DNA from: Imbricaverruca yamaguchii
Lineage: Eukaryota; Arthropoda; Thecostraca; Neoverrucidae
DNA: 64,000 bases
NCBI GenBank assembly: GCA_034440575.1
Contig: JAOTOL010001524.1
Span: 1,191,501-1,255,500, forward strand
Reading direction: 5' to 3'
Positions 34,501 to 46,500 of this stretch are shown piece after piece (position 1 is the stretch's first letter; the number at the start of each line of letters is the position of its first letter). The translations under genes were made by a program, and so were the position numbers. Under the pieces are notes generated by a model. The model did no database searches, was not told the DNA's origin, and saw nothing but the letters and a program-made list of their open reading frames with translations.

Positions 34501-37500
34501 ATTGCACTGGGATTATTTTGCGGAATGACTGGCGTGAATTAGTCATTTCAAATGAACTTCGTAGATTTATTGACTTTTTGTTCTTGCTTTCTTGTTGCTT
34601 AAAACCATTTGTTACAACGTTGTTACCAGGTACAGCATTAATTATTATTGCTATCAAACGACCATGTTGGCTATGCACCATTGAAGTTTCAACGCACATT
34701 TCCAAGCTGTGGATGCACGTATATCCCCAAAAGTGCGCACGGTTTCACCCTGGAGGCTAACCATCACACGGTGGCAACCCGATATTCCACCCGGAAGTAA
34801 GGTCTTGATCTGGTCACGTCAATGAAACTCATTAATGGTGTCAGAATATGGTGCCTTACAAACACCTTTAACCGCTTTTGTCCGTGTGAAGCATGTAGCA
34901 AATTGAAGACCCTTCAGTGCACTATTTGACATCGCGAACAACCGACAACGCCCCAGGAAGCTCCCTATGAGGTAGTGGATTGGGTGTTGAGAAATTTGTA
35001 AGGAGCAGGAGGGGCAGGGGTGTGTGATGACCTCTCGGCAGTCGGTACCCTTCTGCAGACATGTCCTGTCTCCAGCAGTGGGGACTGCACTGCAGGCATG
35101 TCCTACCTCCAGCAGTTGGGACTGCACTGCAGGCATGCCCTACCTCCAGCAGTCAGGACTGCACTGCAGGCATGTCCTGCCTCCAGCAGTCGGGACTGCA
35201 CTGCAGGCATGTCCTACCTCCAGCAGTGGGGACTGCACTAGGCATGGCATGCCCTGAGCATGCCCTACCTCCAGCAGTGGGGACTGCACTGCAGGCATGT
35301 CCTACCTCCAGCAGTCGGGACTGCACTGCAGGCATGCCCTACCTCCAGCAGTGGGGACTGCACTGCAGGCATGTCCTACCTCCAGCAGTCGGGACTGCAC
35401 TGCAGGCATGTCCTGCCTCCAGCAGTCGGGACTCTACTGCAGGCATGCCCTACCTCCAGCAGTCGGGACTGCACTGCAGGCATGCCCTACCTCCAGCAGT
35501 CGGGACTGCACGACATACACGTCTGGCGTCACTCACCGGCAGCGGCTACGGCGAACACCCTGCCGTAGCTGGCGAGGTTGGAGACCTGTGGCTGCAGGTA
35601 CGGATCTCGCACGTCCCAGCAGACGATCCGGCCATGCTCCTCGGTCCGCCACACACACCACGTCACCCTCCACCGTCAGGGAATGCGGCACCAGCAGCGA
35701 AATACCCTCTGGGGACGGGTAGCTACAGTCAGATACCATTAGGACACGGTCCACCACACACACATTACGTCACCATCTACTGTCAGATAATGTGGTGCCA
35801 GCAGCGAGATACCCTCTGGGGATGTGGGTAGCTGCAGCCAGATAAATTTGGACAGAAGGATGTTACAGGACAGGTATTGTGGTGTGTCACGATTCTCTCC
35901 TCGCACAACTTTTTCCGTTTGTTTCTGTCGCACATAACTGTTCAGCGAGGCATCTGTAATACTGTGTGGCGGACAGACTAATGGGCCAGAGGCACACAGG
36001 TCACACGGTATAACACAGCTGTCTGACGGTGGGCTGATGGTTGGCATGGCGGGTTAAGGTCCAGCCGCCATGGACTAAATTTCGCCATGAAACCTTTTCT
36101 TCTAACAAAGATTGCGAGCTTGCAAAGTTTGCACAGGAACAATTGAGATGAACGCTGGCAAACACATAAATTACAAGAGCAGGTGTAATTCTGAGTGAAA
36201 AAGTTAATTATTTTTGCAACAGTAAAAGGCCTCGCTTCTTCGCTCAGAATTACATAGATGTACAGAACTAGCATGTAAATGCAAACTTGATTCCATACTG
36301 CTGTCATACAGCACTACATGGAACTGATGAAACATCACATGGAATTTCCATTCGACGGAATTTACCCTTTTCTGCGAGACTGCCGAGGTAGCGACCCTGC
36401 TTGTTGAACACCACCACTCGACGGTTGCAGTATCCGTCCGCCACAAATATAGTGCCATCGTCTGTGACGGCGACGTCTGTCGGCTGGCAGAAGTGTCTGG
36501 AGTCGTGTCCCGGCTCGAACGCCACGCCCAGCGTCAGAGTGGGCGTGTCAGAGTCTGGAGGCAGCTGTCACAGAACGGGCGGCTGTCACACCATGAAAAC
36601 ACCGGCAATTTGCTCGAGCTACTGCCGCAGTACCGGAGCTACTGCCGCACTACCGGAGCTACTGCCGCACTACCGGAGCTACTGCCGTACTACCGGAGCT
36701 ACTGCCGCACTACCGGAGCTACTGCCGCACTACCGGAGCTACTGCCGCACTACCGGAGCTACTGCCGCACTACCGGAGCTACTGCCGTACTACCGGAGCT
36801 ACTGCCGCACTACCGGAGCTACTGCCGCACTACCGGAGCTACTGCCGCAGTACCGGAGCTACTACCGCACTACCAGAGATACTGCCGTACTACCGGAGCT
36901 ACTGCCGCACTACCGGAGCTACTGCCGCACTACCGGAGCTACTGCCGCACTACCGGAGCTACTACCGTACTACCGGAGCTACTGCCGCACTACCGGAGCT
37001 ACTGCCGCAGTACCGGAGCTATTACCGTACTACCAGAGATACTGCCGTACTACCGGAGCTACTGCCGTACTACCGGAGCTACTGCCGCAGTACCGGAGCT
37101 ACTGCCGTACTACCGGAGCTACTGCCGCACTACCGGAGCTACTGCCGTACTCCGTACTACCGGAGCTACTGCCCGTACTACGAGTCCGCACTACCGGAGC
37201 TACTGCCGCACTACCGGAGCTACTGCCGTACTACCGGAGCTACTGCCGTACTACCGGAGCTACTGCCGTACTACCGGAGCTACTGCCGCACTACCGGAGC
37301 TACTGCCGCACTACCGGAGCTACTGCCGTACTACCGGAGCTACTGCCGTACTACCGGAGCTACTCGCCTCGTACTACCGGAGCTACTGCCGCACTACCGG
37401 AGCTACTGCCGTACTACCGGAGCTACTGCCGCACTACCGGAGCTACTGCCGTACTACCGGAGCTACTGCCGTACTACCGGAGCTACTGCCGTACTACCGG

Positions 37501-40500
37501 AGCTACTGCCGTACTACCGGAGCTACTGCCGTACTACCGGAGCTACTGCCGCACTACCGGAGCTACTGCCGCACTACCGGAGCTACTGCCGCACTACCGG
37601 AGCGTACTGCCGCACTACCGGAGCTACTGCCGCCGCACTACCTATCCGAGCTACTGCCGTACTACCGGAGCTACTGCCGCACTACCGGAGCTACTGCCGT
37701 ACTACCGGAGCTACTGCCGTACTACCGGAGCTACTGCCGCACTACCGGAGCTACTGCCGTACTACCGTCCATAACTAAAATCGCGCGAGTAATGTAACGA
37801 ACACGTCGCGAAACCGAACTGGGTTTGAGTCATGCACTGTAACCGTGAGGAATATTTTGCTTAAATCGATGAATGGTAAAGGGAATGGGTGTCACAGAGA
37901 TCCAGTTGGAGAGTTACGAGGATATTTCACGAAGTCTGTTTGACCTAGTGCAGGATCCGAGAGAACATGAAACCCCAGCATACCCAAAACATATTGTGTG
38001 ATAACCCAGCTGACCCCGAACACCTGTTGGATGGCATGCCAGCTGGCCTTGAACACATGGCGACTAGCACCTCAGTGATCTTGAACACCTGATAAGTGAG
38101 ATCCCAGATGACCCTGGACACCTGGTGGGTGACATCCCAGATCACCATGAACACCTTGTGGCTAACATCCCAGCTGAGCTGACCCTGAACACCTGCTGGG
38201 TGACATGCCAGCTGGCCTTGAGCATCTGGTGAGTGAGACCCCAGATGACCACAAATATCTGGTGGGTGGCATGCCAGATGATGCTGAACACATGTTGAGT
38301 GACACCAGATAATCATGAACACATGTTGAGTGACACCAGCTAACCTTAAACACCTCGTGAGTTACATGCCAGTTGATGTTGAACACCTGGGTATTGATAT
38401 CCCAGATAACGACGAGCATCTGGAGAATGATATCCCAGTTGTACGTATGCTTGTACGTGGGTATATTATAAAAGCCATCCTCGTATATACGGATTTTATG
38501 CGTTCGTGTCCTCAGACAAATATCGAAAATATCACAACACAAAAATGGTCAACAGCTTACACTCGTGTACCTATTAACTTTCAAGAAGGTCGAACATACA
38601 CATTTTAGCACACAATGAATGATCATAACATAAAAATATGTTCATTAAGACTGCATTTATGCGTTGCCATACCACACTGCGGGACAAAGTTGGGCAATCT
38701 GCTAAAAGTTTTCCAGTTCGGTACATAAGTCTCCGCCTCCATGGCTCAGACCGGATATTCGGAATGTCTAGGTGTTTGTCTTGACGCGTATTAGATTGTC
38801 TCAGGTATTCACGAAATTGCACTTGATGTGCGAACTCATAAGGCTGATGAAAAGTCATGACCCGTTTTAGTACGCGAAGTGAACATCACTCGCCTAGACC
38901 CCGAGCCGATAACCACCACAACTCTCATATGACGTCACTCTCCGGGTCGCGCCGACATCTCCCCGAAGCTACACGGGTAGCCAAGTGGACGAACTTCTGC
39001 ACGCGTTACATACATTCAGCAGATGAGTTACATCGAAATGCAATATTTGATATGAAACAGTACCAGCTATGGACAATCGTAGGAAGTAAAACACGGGAAA
39101 TGATATGTCCAGCATGATGAAGTCCCACAAGAATGTCCGTGTATCTTGAAACCGACTGACCAAAATGTGGAAGATACGTGAAGCTGTGAACAATAACTAC
39201 ACGTAAGTTTTTTACACACTTATATTCAGAAATAGTTGAGCCGTTTGCTGCGTTCAAGGTGTCTTCGGGAATGTTGCGCAACACTTGTCGGGTGCCAGGA
39301 GCTACAAAGTGTTTTGTCAGGGTGCAGTTTCATATGAGTTCGACTAAATCACCTGTGTAAAATTTCAAGAGCCGTCTTCATCCGTCGAATGGACCGGCTA
39401 TTTCATATTTTTATTTCAGAAGCAGTGAGTTGGGTGCCGTCAGCATACTGTGTAATGCTGATGTATGCTCTATATGTGTAAAGGCTTAAAACGTTGGATA
39501 AGTAATGCAGACCAAAGGGCTAAGTTCCATTGATACCAGTGGCGCAGCCAATATTTTCTTAAGGGCTTTTTTTTACTCTCAAAACCTTTGGTATGCGAAG
39601 CGCGGAAATGTTTTGGTTTTCCCCGGCGAAAATATCAAAATGCCTTGTTTGATCTAGTGCATTTTTAGTTACTAAGGTGCATCCCGGGCTCCACTTAGTT
39701 GCGCCTTTGCTTGATTCACCCTAATTTAATTTTGAATTGGTACCGCCAGGTGCTCTTCGCCTTGTGGAGCTCAGTTCCCGTGCAATTCACCAGTTGGCAC
39801 ATCCATCCGCGCATGTTGAACGTGTTCAGAAGGGGTACCTCCGAAGCCAAGAGCTCTCAATTCTAGACAGACAGACAGACAGACTTTATTGAGGTCATCC
39901 ACAATTGACTTGTGGCTATTACGACATCGCGTCAAATAGACAAAACAACACAGCACAAAAGGTAAAAAGAGGGTCAAAATCACAGAATACAGGTTAAACT
40001 ATAAAAAATATATATATAAAAATAACAGCAAGTCGAGCAGTCTATCAGTCCGGCACGGGCGACACGTCAAGTAGATACTCCCGCAGGTGGCGACCAAAGA
40101 TCGACACGGGAAGTCGCGTCAGCTCAGGTGGCAGTGAGTTGTACATGTGTGGCGCTCTGGAACTAAAGCGTCTCTTCCCCATCTCGGTGCGGGACCGGGG
40201 GACATACAAGTTGTGGTCTTGACGGGTGGTCCGGTCACGAATCTCCGCCATGGTGGTGAGATCGTGAGCCAGTGAATCTGGCTCACCATGGAGACGCACC
40301 TTGTATATGAGGCGAAGGGTGTGATAACTCGCCAGGTTCTCCGCGCTGAGCCAGCCCAGCCTCCTCAGCAGATCCGAAACGTGGTCAAACTTTTGCGGAC
40401 GAAAATTACCTTAGCCGAGTAGTTGATAATTTTTTGGATGCGAGATAGGTTCTTTTGCCTCCGTTACCATACACAGAAATACAGTAGCGGATCTGCGAGA

Positions 40501-43500
40501 AGATCAGGCATTGACCAGCGCGGAGATGACGGCAGGTGGAAGGTGCCCCTCAGATGCGACAGACCACCCAGAACTCCGAAACAACGCCGAGTCAATTCTG
40601 AGACGTGCGAGTCCCAGCTGAGAGAGCGATCGAAAATAATACCGATATTTTTGCATTCCGAAATGGTGGGTAGATGATGATCGCAAATTTCACTGCGACA
40701 TCCGGTAAGGCACGCAGATTTTGTGGGCTGCCCAACATCATCAGCTGTGTCTTAGCTACGTTAATTTTCAGTCCATTTGCTCGAAACCAGATATGGCAGA
40801 ACTGTTTCCATATGAGTGACAACATTTTGAATTTGATATTTGTTACCACTGACCAAAATTTGAGTGTCGTCAGCGTATTGAACAACTACTGCACCTTCGG
40901 CGAACAGGCTGAGGTCGTTGGCGAAGACGCAGTAGAGGAGAGGTCCGAGAGATGATCATGTTCTATTCCATCATGTTCTAGCTTTGCATTCAATTCGTCA
41001 AGTTCGATCACATCATACCATGCACCATCCAACAAGGCAAGGATGGTGATTTATCTGTGGACATTGCCTGAAGAATTTTGTCCGTAACCGCTACGATCGA
41101 AGTCCCAGTGCGGTAGAATCTACGAAATGCATGCTGTGTGTTGAGAAAATGATTTAACTTGAACTATTCAGACAATTGTTCATAGACAACCCGACCAAAA
41201 ATTTTGACATGCACGACACAATTGATATTGGCCGGAAATTGCATGGGTCCGAAAAAGCATACCTGCATTTTTGACAGTGATTTTCAGGAGGCCGGGACAA
41301 TTCCAGTAATCAGGCTGGTGTTCATTAAGCAAGTTATTACTTGCAAAAGAGGTTCAAAGCATTTCCTTTGAACGCGTATTGACATCCTGTCAGCACCAAC
41401 GCACCTCTGGCGTTCAAGGCAGCCACCGTACGGTACAGTTCGGCCGGGCTCATCGGCCGCACTGTGAGTCGACCGATGCCGACCCGCGGCAGCGTAGGGG
41501 CCACCGCCTTCGCGGCTGGTGCCGACCCGCGGGAGCCGGATAGGCAGCGCAGCGGCCTAGACAGTGGTCGCCGCCGCCACTGCCGGTGCCGACCCGCGGC
41601 AGTCGGACAGGCGGCACAGCGGCGGAGGCAGGGGCCGCCTCCGCCACGGCCAGCGCAGTCCTGACGTCTACCTCAGCAAAACATTTGTCGAGTGTGTCCA
41701 GGCGAATGTAGGGCATGTTTCACCTATTTAATTTCTTTCCCGCGATGATGGATCGAACATAGCGATACAAAGAGCCAGGCTTGGCCCTCGCCACCTTGGC
41801 TGATCGAGTCACGGGTAGCACACATGATAGTGGAGCGTGTGCGGCGGTTTAGCTCGCGGTTCAGCCCGTACTCACCCCGCCGGAGAGCGGGGTCCGATTG
41901 GCTAATAGACAAAAAGTGAAAAAGTGATATGAAAAAGTGATGCATGCACATGCATTATCGTGCTTCAATTGGGCGAAATCGGCGGCCGATGTACTACCGA
42001 CTGCAGAGGTAGGTCGAAGAATTCGAAGAAAAATTCCACGACGACGGCGTGCGCTAATCGTCCCCGAGAGCTTCTAGCTTGATGGCATGGTTGCCAGGTC
42101 AAATTTTTGGATAGATCTTTGTTTCATATCCGTTGCGGATGAGTAGCGTCATACCTCCATATTCTCGACCGTCTGGTCGGTCAGCCATGGCCAGCTGATA
42201 GCCAGGGAAGTGCATCAGTCGGTTTGGCATTCGCGGCTTCGGCCATGTTTCGGAAAGCACCATAACATCGGCTCCTATATAACCTCCTATATATCCTCTT
42301 GGACAGCTCATCCCGAGATTAACCGCCGGCCAATCTCCGTGCCTGGTCGCCTCTGCCCCCTCCCGCGCCGCTAGCGCCGCGTCTGCCGCGGTGGGTCACG
42401 CTGCGGCAGCCAGCCGGCACCGCTCCCTCCTGGGTCGAGGTCAACAGGGCGTGGCTGAGCTCGCGGCGGTGCGTGCCGTTCGGGGGCGTGGGTCTCTAGG
42501 GGCGGTGGCGGATACGATCGGCGACACGCTCCGGTGGGAGTTGGCGTCGGCGGGCGTCGAAGTTGCTCGGAAAATCGACAGGAACAGCGGCCGGCACCAG
42601 CGCCGGAACCACAGCCATCAGCACCAGGTATCTAGCGAGGTCACGATGCATCGTGGCAACTTCTTGCGTCTCTCTACTGACGTCGGTACTTTATAATTCG
42701 CTGACTGCACTCGAAGGTTCACATTCATTCAGTCAATTCACACTTCTAGCAAACACAAGACAGAAAAATATGTAAGATGAGAAAGCTGTGAGCGGCAGCT
42801 GTGAGCGGCAGCTGTGAGCGGCAGCTGTGAGCGACAGCTGTGAGCGCCACCAGCGTGGCCACACGCGAGCGCTGCTTCTCGGAGACGCTGAAGCTGTCCT
42901 CGAACACTGGCTAGTAACATCAACCCCGAACTGAACTGATGAGCGGAATCAAAACTGACCTTGAACACCTGGCCTCTGACGTCTGAACTGACCTTGAACA
43001 CCTGGTGGAGGCCAACGTCAGTCAGCCAGCGGTTTCCCTGGCTGTCGATGTGCAGGCCGTGTGGCAGGTAGAACCGGCCGGCGCCCTCGGACTTCAGTAG
43101 AGCGCCCGTGACTGCATCCAGGGTCAGCAGGGTTGGCTCCGGGATGGCGCCTCGGCTCACGTGCTGGTAGTGGTGGCTGAAGTTGAACGAGCTGCACCGG
43201 CCAAACATAGCGCATATTACCAAGGGTTCTGGATGCCACAAGACACGTATTGTGGTTGCAACAATGTCGTCCCAGCAATAACAGCTACAATTTGATTTCC
43301 ATCACCTGACATAGATGGCAACACGGCAACACAAAGTTTCCATTCCACCCATGTGCATGGCTTTCTCTTTTCACCCAGCGATTCATTCAGTTCCTCGGCA
43401 CGCGGTGTACATCAACTTTGCATACCGGAGGTGAAATTTCGCCTGCTACTACTTCACTCTTTCATCAGGAGACTCCCTCGAAATGCTTCTAGGTTTTACT

Positions 43501-46500
43501 CTGCATCTTTCAAGCTCTCTCGTTTTAGCCTGGCATACTAAATGTCTCCATACAATTTCGCTTAAAAAACTATGTGCGAAAGATGCACGCTAGTGCTAGT
43601 GTTTGATGGTGCCGCATTTTAAAACTGGAAATGTGGCTTGTGTTCCTTTATTTTACACCAAGCTTGAAATATTTTGTTCACGAAGTTTTCTGGTTGTCTT
43701 AGTACTTTGTCTCAGTCTACGTATTGACCTATTTATAGCCGTGTGAGTGGGACAATCGATTTAAGGGGAAGCAGCTGTAAACAGCGTATTCGCGAATTAT
43801 TTTATGCTATAATATGCTTCCGTGACAGTATTAATAGTGCACGATATTCTGTAAGCTGGTGTAACTAAGGCATGCAGTGAACCACAGGTTTTTTTTTTAG
43901 AGCTGAGGGTGATTACCCCAAAAAGGGAATTTTCACTGGATATGAACAAATTCCAGACTATGAACCAGACAGTTCATCCGCAATATGTTATCATTAACAT
44001 CACCGGAGAGCAGAGGGCTCACTGTGGGAACCTGGCATCTGCAGCCTGCATGCCAGCCTTTGCCATACGGATAGTGGATGCGAATCTATATTTGTTTTGT
44101 GGCCAGCGGAAAACATTGAAGCTCAGCGTGTCTCTGATTGACGTCACTGATGATGGGTTTCTGCGGATCACTTGGTGAGTTTTGTTTTTGGCCAGTTTCC
44201 GACAAGTAAAAGTCATTATTGTCATTACTGGAAGCATGATTGGTGCAATTTTGCTGAACGGTAGCTTTTGTCTATTGTACTGCAGTAAATGTACTCGGGT
44301 CTCAGGTAATCAATACTCCACGTTTTTAGACGCTCTCAGATGATGTCATGGGTCAGTATCCGACTCAAGAGTCGGGTATCCGACTCTTGACCTCAAGATC
44401 ACGAGTTTGGGTCACACAGCCGGCGGAATCACTATCAGATCTTGTTGTCGGTTCCGTAGTAGCTGGAATTTGTGACAACTTGTCATTCAGAAGACGCATT
44501 TGATTTTATCGGGGAATGGTTAGCTGGGATTTGTGACGCCCTGTGGCAAATCGTGGCCGTAGGTTTTGAATCCGAAGACAAGAGTTTGGTCAATTTGTGT
44601 CGTGTAAGGCCATAAGAGCATTATAAAATGAAAGAAATCCGACTACTTTCCGCCCAAGAGTAGGCTATCTTTTAACTCCTTATAGCGTTCCTTTCTTCGA
44701 TAAAACTTTCTTCCGATTTTTCGTGAGCGGCAAATCTCGGCATTTCTTGACCTCTGATCAAGTCTACCCACGACCAAGCGGTGTGAAGGGTGGGTAGCAC
44801 TATATGACCTGGCAGTCAAGTGCGTTGTAAAATAACACAATATTTTTATTTGTCCATGGTCCATACCATACCATCGGCGACATTTCCAAGATCAACGGGT
44901 TATTAACCTCAAACGATGTCGGACAGCGTTCTCGACAAATCATGCATTACATACATTTTATCAGCCTGAACTCAAACTTGGCAGCTATTGTCATCAGTAG
45001 GAACTGTGGAGAAGTCAGCCATCGCATTGCCAGCATAGTACGACCTGCGAGGTTTGCCTGACCTGACTAGTTAATTATGGCTTCGAGGGACTGAATAAAA
45101 TGTTGATAGGCTTGGAACGAATCATGAGCTGCCCCGAGCTGAGTTCGCGTCCCTTCCCTAGGTGCACAGGCTGCACGACCTGATTGGCGTTGCCTTTATC
45201 CGAGGCCTCATTGAATTTTAATCTCTGACCCGCCCTGAACTGGTAGGCCATTGACTGACAGAAAGCGTGCACATTGGACATCATTTATTTATTTTTAATT
45301 GGCACTCAGCACGCTGGTATTTGCCGCAACTTCATTTCAGTAATAGTCCTGAGGTAGCACTCTTCAAATGGAAGGGCTGAATGAACACTGAAATGACACT
45401 CATGAACTGCCTCTTCAATGCCAAAGAGCTTAATAAGTATCCAGGTGCTGATAAATGTGGTGCCGGCGGAGGAAAGGGTTTGGAGTGCTTTGCAGCATAG
45501 GCGGGGGAGCGGGTGGGGCACCGAGGTACACTGTCCCTTTAAATCCGGAAATTTGGCATTTACCGCATTGCGTTGACCTGAAACAATCGAAACAAAAAAT
45601 GTACCGCGCTCCCTTGAATTTGTACGTTCCGCCCCTAGGCTTTGAAGTGTACACTTGAAGCTGGCGAATAGGTCACCCATGTAACAGCTGGCTGATGCTT
45701 TCCCTGCTCCAACTTCAACATACTGTACACCAGGTACGTTATCATCTCTGGGGTAACTACACGGAGTTGGAACTATCGGTGCGGGTGCACTCACGTGGAG
45801 TCCCACGTGACGTTCGGCCGATGGAATATCTGCGGCTGGTCGGTCAGGTCCACCGCCACTCCGGCCACCTGGCCCAGGCTCAGTGACCTGCGAGGCCAGT
45901 GGCCCTCCTGTCGCGGCGACGGCACACTTGGCACCTCCATCTGGAAAATGACGGCATCAAGTCAGGTACGGTGTACGGCTGCTTCGTCTGCATCGTGTAG
46001 TTCCGAGCTGCTCTCGTCGGACGACATCGGTGCTCAAGCAGAGCGCATGTCAGTCCGAGTGTGTCAAGCGATGCACGCGTGATTTGAGACTAGGTCCTTA
46101 CGCCTGTGGTATCCCCTTAGATGTTCACCTCCCCCATCAGACTCCAGACTAGAGGTGACAGATATCCACAACTGTGGGACCGACGCCCGAGCGCGGCCAG
46201 TCTGCTATGGTCACGCCCGACTAGAGCTTTAGGCTGGAACGATGTCTACTAATCCCTGATTGACGAATTTCGAGATTTGCTTATTTGCAGCCAAAACCAT
46301 GCTTTGAGATGGTTGGGCTGATTTGTATGAAACGTCACCGACGAAGTTGCATACGCTGAACCGATGAATGACATCTTCATCGAAATCGGCCCATCCAACT
46401 CGGAGCATGGCTTTGGCTGCAGTATGGATATCTAGGAATTGACCGACTGCACGTTGTAAGACATTTAACTGGGCTGAAATATTCAAAGGCTCGGATGAAG

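Noticed and set aside
35061..35831. 256-codon plus-strand frame of HVLPPAVGTALQACPTSSS type repeats
   Set aside because: By-product of the 37-bp minisatellite; overlaps true PAL exon 5 on the other strand.
36401..37797. Open frames of 457 and 434 codons rich in YRSYCRTTGATA repeats
   Set aside because: They arise because the 20-bp tandem unit contains no stop in any plus-strand phase. No start context, domain or splice support; the interval is a PAL intron.
35060..38425. CRISPR-like arrays (repeated units of 20-37 bp)
   Set aside because: Units are directly tandem without unique spacers, and the context is eukaryotic introns.
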